Assembly (NCBI GenBank): GCA_002358975.1
Contig: DEPX01000032.1
Location: 329-6,125, forward strand
Direction: 5' to 3'
Length of the DNA: 5,797 nucleotides
From: Micrococcaceae bacterium UBA3381
GTDB taxonomy: Bacteria; Actinomycetota; Actinomycetes; Actinomycetales; Micrococcaceae
Part shown: piece by piece, positions 1 through 3,444 of the stretch
Layout of the letters: every line of letters begins with the position of its first letter
Numbering within the stretch: the stretch's first letter is position 1
Notes under the pieces: generated by a model
Databases searched by the model: none
What the model was told of the DNA's origin: nothing
What the model saw: only the letters and a program-made list of their open reading frames with translations
Made by a program: the position numbers and the translations under genes

Positions 1-456
1 GCGGTGCCGTTGCTTGGAGTTGAACAAGGCTCACCAATGCAAGTCGATATCCGGCTGGATTCAGTCCATGAAGGCATTCTCGTTTCCGGTACTGTAACAG
101 GCACGCTCACAGGACAATGCGCGCGGTGCCTAGACCCGATTACCGAAACCACCACCGTAGATATTCAAGAGCTCTTCCAATTCGAGTACGACCCTACGCT
201 CGAAGATGATGAGCAACACATGGTGGAACACGGTTTCGTCAATATTGAACCGGTAATGCGCGATGCCCTGGTAACCTCGTTACCGTTCCAACCTCGGTGT
301 TCCCCCGAATGCGAAGGTCTATGCGACCAATGCGGCATTCGCCTGGCCGATGCAGGCCCAGAACATTACCACGAGCAGTTGGACCCGCGTTGGGCTGCAT
401 TAGCAAATTTTGCTTCCAAGAACGCATCTGACGAAACTTCATCCGACAATTCGTAA
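1..456 (+). CDS. DUF177 / YceD-family protein, 3' part (5' end outside window)
   Basis: This is the C-terminal ~151 codons of a DUF177 (YceD-like) protein. The frame is open to the left edge. The GTG at 4 is probably an internal valine, because actinobacterial members are, from memory, usually about 175-200 residues. Seen: a beta-rich stretch leading to CARC, then an acidic segment, then a cysteine cluster CSPEC-x3-CDQC (bases about 298-336), and the family-typical ending 'LDPRWAALANF' before a Ser/Asp-rich tail. The paired cysteines suggest metal binding, which is inference. The family lies next to rpmF across many bacteria and has been linked to 23S rRNA/ribosome biogenesis, but its biochemical role is not settled. 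It ends 21 bases before rpmF, so the two are very likely co-transcribed. Family call is firm; function is not. Confidence 0.87.
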   Translation, partial: AVPLLGVEQGSPMQVDIRLDSVHEGILVSGTVTGTLTGQCARCLDPITETTTVDIQELFQFEYDPTLEDDEQHMVEHGFVNIEPVMRDALVTSLPFQPRCSPECEGLCDQCGIRLADAGPEHYHEQLDPRWAALANFASKNASDETSSDNS

Positions 457-461
457 GCAAC

Positions 462-472
462 AAGAAAAGAGA
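462..472 (+). promoter_or_regulatory. Ribosome binding site of rpmF
   Basis: A purine run AAGAAAAGAGA ends five bases before the GTG at 478. Its GAG part is the only Shine-Dalgarno-like match in the 21-base gap, and it supports the GTG start that gives the conserved N-terminus MAVPKRK. Confidence 0.55.
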
Positions 473-477
473 TAACC

Positions 478-681
478 GTGGCTGTACCAAAACGGAAAAT
501 GTCCCGTTCCAACACCCGTTCCCGTCGCGCACAGTGGAAAGCTAGCGCACCAAAACTGGTGAAGGTCGTAGAGAACGGCAAAGTAGACTACCGTCTGCCA
601 CACCAGGCACATGTCGTATCCGACTCGGCCGGCACTCCACTATTCATGGAATACAAAGGCCGCAAAGTCGCAGACATCTAA
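478..681 (+). CDS. rpmF: 50S ribosomal protein L32 (cysteine-free form)
   Basis: This is a 67-residue structural protein of the large ribosomal subunit. The N-terminus MAVPKRKMSRSNTRSRRAQWK is the highly conserved L32 start: 'AVPKRK.S' followed by an Arg-rich stretch and the invariant Trp. The C-terminus 'EYKGRKVADI' resembles Micrococcales L32. There are no cysteines, so the zinc ribbon found in the C+ L32 type is absent and the protein should not need zinc. The GTG start is fixed by the conserved MAVPKRK and a purine-rich ribosome binding site just upstream. The gene sits between DUF177 and rnc, a very common arrangement, and its stop is one base from the rnc start, so translation of rnc is probably coupled to that of rpmF. 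Confidence 0.97.
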   Translation: MAVPKRKMSRSNTRSRRAQWKASAPKLVKVVENGKVDYRLPHQAHVVSDSAGTPLFMEYKGRKVADI

Positions 682-682
682 A

Positions 683-1417
683 GTGACTCGCTCAGCAAAC
701 TCCACGCCCCAAACCTCGTGGGCCGCTGAGGACACTATTAACGACTTATCGAAGCATCTGGGTGTTACCTTTGACACCCAGATGCTTCGACTTGCGTTAA
801 CGCACCGGTCATACGCCTTCGAACACGACGGGCTACCCACCAACGAACGCCTAGAATTTCTTGGCGATGCCGTTCTGGGAGTACTAGTTACGGACTACCT
901 ATACAACACCTATCGTGACCAAGCCGAAAGCGAATTAGCCAAAAAACGCGCATCAATCGTCTCCACGGTTGCCCTGGCACATGTGGCACGCGGGCTAGAC
1001 ATCGGCCGACACATCTTCTTAGGGGAAGGCGAAGTCAGAACCCACGGTGGCAACAAAGACTCCATCCTGGCCGACACATTCGAAGCCCTGATCGGAGCCA
1101 CCTACTTACACGGTGGCTTTGATGCCGCCTGGACCATCGTGGAAAACCATGTGATTCCACTACTGGATAACCCCCAAATCATGGGTGCGGGCAAAGACTG
1201 GAAAACGCTGGTCCAAATTGCCGTGGACAAACACAACTTGGGCACCATTCATTACGACATCACAGGTACCGGCCCCGACCATGACCGCACCTTCAGCGCC
1301 ACCCTCATCGTCGGTAACACCAAATTTGCTACCGCCACGGCAAAAACCAAAAAAGACGCGGAACGGTTAGCCGCCTGGCAAAGCCTCAGCGCCATCGAAA
1401 ACACCAAACATGCCTGA
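683..1417 (+). CDS. rnc: Ribonuclease III
   Basis: This endonuclease cleaves double-stranded RNA in rRNA precursors and structured mRNAs, using Mg2+. With the GTG start at 683 it has 244 residues. The RNase III domain covers about 20-160, with signature NERLEFLGD at 54-62. Residues E58, D62, D131 and E134 match the catalytic E41, D45, D114 and E117 of the E. coli enzyme. A double-stranded RNA-binding domain follows at about 172-240, ending in the typical 'AKTKKDAERLAAWQSL' helix. An in-frame ATG at 611 lies wholly inside rpmF and would add 24 residues with no family match, so GTG 683, one base after the rpmF stop, is preferred. No clear Shine-Dalgarno is seen, which fits coupled translation. 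Codons 23-36 form a perfect 17-bp inverted repeat, a possible self-cleavage target. The 3' end overlaps mutM by 8 bases. Confidence 0.97.
   Translation: MTRSANSTPQTSWAAEDTINDLSKHLGVTFDTQMLRLALTHRSYAFEHDGLPTNERLEFLGDAVLGVLVTDYLYNTYRDQAESELAKKRASIVSTVALAHVARGLDIGRHIFLGEGEVRTHGGNKDSILADTFEALIGATYLHGGFDAAWTIVENHVIPLLDNPQIMGAGKDWKTLVQIAVDKHNLGTIHYDITGTGPDHDRTFSATLIVGNTKFATATAKTKKDAERLAAWQSLSAIENTKHA
749..790 (+). promoter_or_regulatory. Long perfect hairpin within the rnc coding sequence (candidate RNase III autoregulatory site)
   Basis: TCGAAGCATCTGGGTGT (749-765) is followed by an 8-base loop (766-773) and its exact reverse complement ACACCCAGATGCTTCGA (774-790). That gives 17 uninterrupted Watson-Crick pairs; a further U-G pair could close the loop. 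In mRNA this would be a stable double-stranded stem about 65 bases into the rnc reading frame. There is no U-run after it, so it is not an intrinsic terminator. RNase III is known to cut its own transcript in E. coli (in the 5' leader), and autoregulation by cleavage of its own operon mRNA is described in Streptomyces. A similar role here is inference. The structure is directly visible; the function is not. Confidence 0.6.
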
Positions 1418-2309
1418 ACTCCCCGAAGTTGAAGTGGTACGTCGCGGCGTCCAGCGCTGGGCCAACCACGGTGAAATTACCGCCGTAGACGTACTTGATC
1501 CGCGTAGCCTGCGCCGCCACCACAACGGGCCAGAAGATTTCACTGCCCAACTCATCGGCAAACAACTTGCCGCAGGTCAACGCCGCGGCAAATATCTCTG
1601 GTTACCCTTTGACACCGGGTTCCAAGCCATCGTTGTACATCTGGGAATGTCCGGACAGCTGCTGGTCTCCGAACCCGGGATGCCGGACCAAAAACATTTG
1701 AAAATCCGGATCACCTACACCACATCAAATGGCATTTACGAGCTACGCTTTGTTGATCAGCGGATCTTTGGCGGACTCTACTTAGATGCGCTGGTCCCCA
1801 CCGAAGACCACCCAGCAGAACTCATCCCCAGCACGATCGTCCATATAGGCCGCGACCCATTAGACACACATTTCGATACAGAAGTCATGTTTCGTAAACT
1901 TCGGGCACGAAAATCAAACCTCAAACGCGCCCTGCTGGATCAATCCCTGTCATCGGGTATAGGTAATATTTATGCCGACGAAGCACTATTCCGCGCCAAA
2001 CTGCACTTCGCCCGACCTACCGAAACACTGACACGAAAAGAAGTTATCAGAGTATACCAAGCAGCCGAAGAAGTCATGCGCCTAGCCTTAGTCCAGGGCG
2101 GGACCTCTTTTGATGCCCTCTATGTCAACGTAAACGGCGAATCCGGGTACTTTGCACGTTCCCTCAACGTGTACGGCAGACAAGGACAACCCTGTCTTCG
2201 CTGCCAAAAAGCCGGTATCGAAACACTGGTCACTCGGACCAAATTTATGAACCGTTCAGCGTATTTCTGTCCGCGCTGCCAGCCCGTGCCTAGACGAGCA
2301 CGCTGGTAA
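1410..2309 (+). CDS. mutM: Formamidopyrimidine-DNA glycosylase (Fpg)
   Basis: This base-excision repair enzyme removes 8-oxoguanine and ring-opened purines, then cuts the abasic site by beta/delta elimination. It has 299 residues, slightly longer than the usual ~270-290. The N-terminus MPELPEVEVV supplies the catalytic Pro2 and Glu3. Lys61 sits in 'RRGKYLWLPF', and 'HLGMSG' (78-83) carries the lesion-void-filling Met80. Arg118 and Phe120 in 'DQRIFGG' match E. coli Arg108/Phe110. The helix-two-turn-helix 'SGIGNIYADEAL' includes Asn186. A C-terminal zinc finger uses C262, C265, C287 and C290, with Arg282 before the third Cys. The finger loop has 21 residues between Cys pairs, where 16 is usual. 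The ATG overlaps the rnc stop (ATGCCTGA), so translation is likely coupled. No Shine-Dalgarno is obvious. Confidence 0.97.
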   Translation: MPELPEVEVVRRGVQRWANHGEITAVDVLDPRSLRRHHNGPEDFTAQLIGKQLAAGQRRGKYLWLPFDTGFQAIVVHLGMSGQLLVSEPGMPDQKHLKIRITYTTSNGIYELRFVDQRIFGGLYLDALVPTEDHPAELIPSTIVHIGRDPLDTHFDTEVMFRKLRARKSNLKRALLDQSLSSGIGNIYADEALFRAKLHFARPTETLTRKEVIRVYQAAEEVMRLALVQGGTSFDALYVNVNGESGYFARSLNVYGRQGQPCLRCQKAGIETLVTRTKFMNRSAYFCPRCQPVPRRARW

Positions 2310-2325
2310 AAGCGTCTATACTCGT
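2294..2325 (+). repeat. Nested inverted repeats spanning the mutM stop codon
   Basis: The outer arms ACGAG (2294-2298) and CTCGT (2321-2325) enclose inner arms CGCT (2301-2304) and AGCG (2311-2314) around a GGTAAA loop that holds the mutM stop. A competing pairing TAGACG (2291-2296) with CGTCTA (2313-2318) is also possible. No T-run follows, so this is at best a weak or factor-dependent terminator, an RNA-processing site or an operator overlapping the possible -10 box. Confidence 0.3.
2317..2322 (+). promoter_or_regulatory. Possible -10 box of a promoter for the LCP/glycosyltransferase genes
   Basis: TATACT differs from the sigma-70-type consensus TATAAT at one base and lies 43 bases before the LCP start codon. 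The best -35-like match, TAGACG at 2291-2296, has a 20-base spacer, longer than ideal, so the -35 is weak. This 55-base gap is the only sizeable intergenic space in the window, so a promoter here is plausible but not proven. Confidence 0.3.
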
Positions 2326-2345
2326 TGATGAACATCTGACCCAAC

Positions 2346-2354
2346 AGAAAGAAG
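2346..2354 (+). promoter_or_regulatory. Ribosome binding site of the LCP gene
   Basis: The purine-rich AGAAAGAAG lies 10 bases before the ATG at 2365 and is the best Shine-Dalgarno-like stretch in the gap. It supports that ATG as the start. Confidence 0.45.
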
Positions 2355-2364
2355 CCGCCTAGTC

Positions 2365-3444
2365 ATGCGCAAACCGCCAACGCCTAAGCGTGTCGGCCGC
2401 GTTCGCCAACCACGTCGCGGTGCAGTCTGGTCGATTATCGCTTCAACAGCATTGGTGGCAGGCGCAACCGTTGCGGCTGCTTCAGGATTTTCCGCCCAAC
2501 TTGTCGATGACTTCAACACCAATAGAGAAGTCGTAGACACCGGTATCGATCAAACCGCCGATGCGTTTGATGATGGGGAAATGAACGTTTTGGTATTAGG
2601 ATCTGACGCACGTGAAGACGAAGAAGCCGAAGAACAACGTTCAGACACCATGATGTTGGTTCACATTCCAGAAACGCGCGATGAACTGTATGTGATGTCG
2701 ATTATGCGCGATCTGTGGGTCGAGATCCCAGACGTTGGCATGTCAAAAATCAACTCGGCACAAACTTACGGTGGCTACCCAAAAACTATCGAAACCATTG
2801 AAGGCCTCACCGGCGCGGAGATAGATCACCTGGTAGTGATCGACTTTGACGGGTTCCAAGATCTCACAACTGCCATTGGTGGGGTAGAAATAGAAAATGA
2901 CCAAGCCTTTTCCGCAGGACAAGCCAACCCCTCATACTTTCCAGAAGGCACGATTCGCTTAGAAGGCACCGACGCTTTACGTTTTGTCCGCGAACGCAAA
3001 GCCTTCAACGATGGCGACTACCAGCGGGTAGCCAACCAACAAAAATTCCTCACCGGACTGGTCACTCAGGTACTGGACTCGTCCACGATGACCGACCCAT
3101 CGAAAATCTCCGACATGGTAAGTTCCTTCACTCCGTATCTAACAGTAGATGAGTCACTAGATGCAGAAACACTTGTCGGTTATGGCATGTCGATGAACAA
3201 AATGCGACCATCCAATATCAACAGCTTTACGATCCCGAATGCAGGCGCAGGGACCACGGCCGGGGGTGCCTCGGTGGTCTGGCCCGATGAAGACGAACTT
3301 GAAGAAATGCGCAAATCCATGAGAGAAGGCTCCATGGCCGATTACGTAGAAGGATTGGAAAAACGACAAGAAGAACAAGCCGAAGACGCCACAGAAGAAT
3401 CCGATGAACAAACGACAACACAACCCGGAGAAGAAGTTCCCTAG
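2365..3444 (+). CDS. LytR-CpsA-Psr (LCP) family cell-envelope transferase
   Basis: LCP proteins attach anionic or capsular polymers from lipid carriers to peptidoglycan on the outer face of the membrane. This one has 359 residues. A short basic cytoplasmic N-terminus (1-20, many Arg/Lys/Pro) leads into one membrane segment at about 22-41, then a linker, then the LCP domain at about 73-235. Family motifs in order: 'LVLGSDAR' (76-83), 'RSDTMMLVHI' (92-101), 'MSIMRDLWVEIP' (111-122), 'KINSAQTYGG' (128-137), 'DFDGF' (160-164), 'GTDALRFVRERK' (201-212) and 'DYQRVANQQKFL' (218-229). These include the Arg/Asp residues that bind the polyprenyl-pyrophosphate head group in studied members. There is no LytR_C domain; instead the protein ends in a highly acidic, Glu/Gln/Thr-rich tail (about 308-359), probably disordered. 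The stop overlaps the next gene's GTG by one base, so it is translated with a glycosyltransferase. The exact polymer handled is unknown. Confidence 0.94.
   Translation: MRKPPTPKRVGRVRQPRRGAVWSIIASTALVAGATVAAASGFSAQLVDDFNTNREVVDTGIDQTADAFDDGEMNVLVLGSDAREDEEAEEQRSDTMMLVHIPETRDELYVMSIMRDLWVEIPDVGMSKINSAQTYGGYPKTIETIEGLTGAEIDHLVVIDFDGFQDLTTAIGGVEIENDQAFSAGQANPSYFPEGTIRLEGTDALRFVRERKAFNDGDYQRVANQQKFLTGLVTQVLDSSTMTDPSKISDMVSSFTPYLTVDESLDAETLVGYGMSMNKMRPSNINSFTIPNAGAGTTAGGASVVWPDEDELEEMRKSMREGSMADYVEGLEKRQEEQAEDATEESDEQTTTQPGEEVP
3427..3436 (+). promoter_or_regulatory. Ribosome binding site of the tandem glycosyltransferase gene
   Basis: GGAGAAGAAG inside the end of the LCP gene gives a Shine-Dalgarno match 7-13 bases before the GTG at 3444. 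It favours GTG 3444, which overlaps the LCP stop in TAGTG, as the start; GTG 3447 immediately after is a near-equal alternative. Confidence 0.5.

Noticed and set aside
4..6. GTG at 4 as the true start of the DUF177 gene
   Set aside because: The frame is open to the window edge and the remaining protein (150 residues) is short for actinobacterial members, so the start is most likely upstream.
611..682. ATG at 611 as an upstream start for rnc
   Set aside because: It lies inside rpmF in another frame and would add 24 residues with no resemblance to RNase III N-termini; GTG 683, one base after the rpmF stop, fits the family length.
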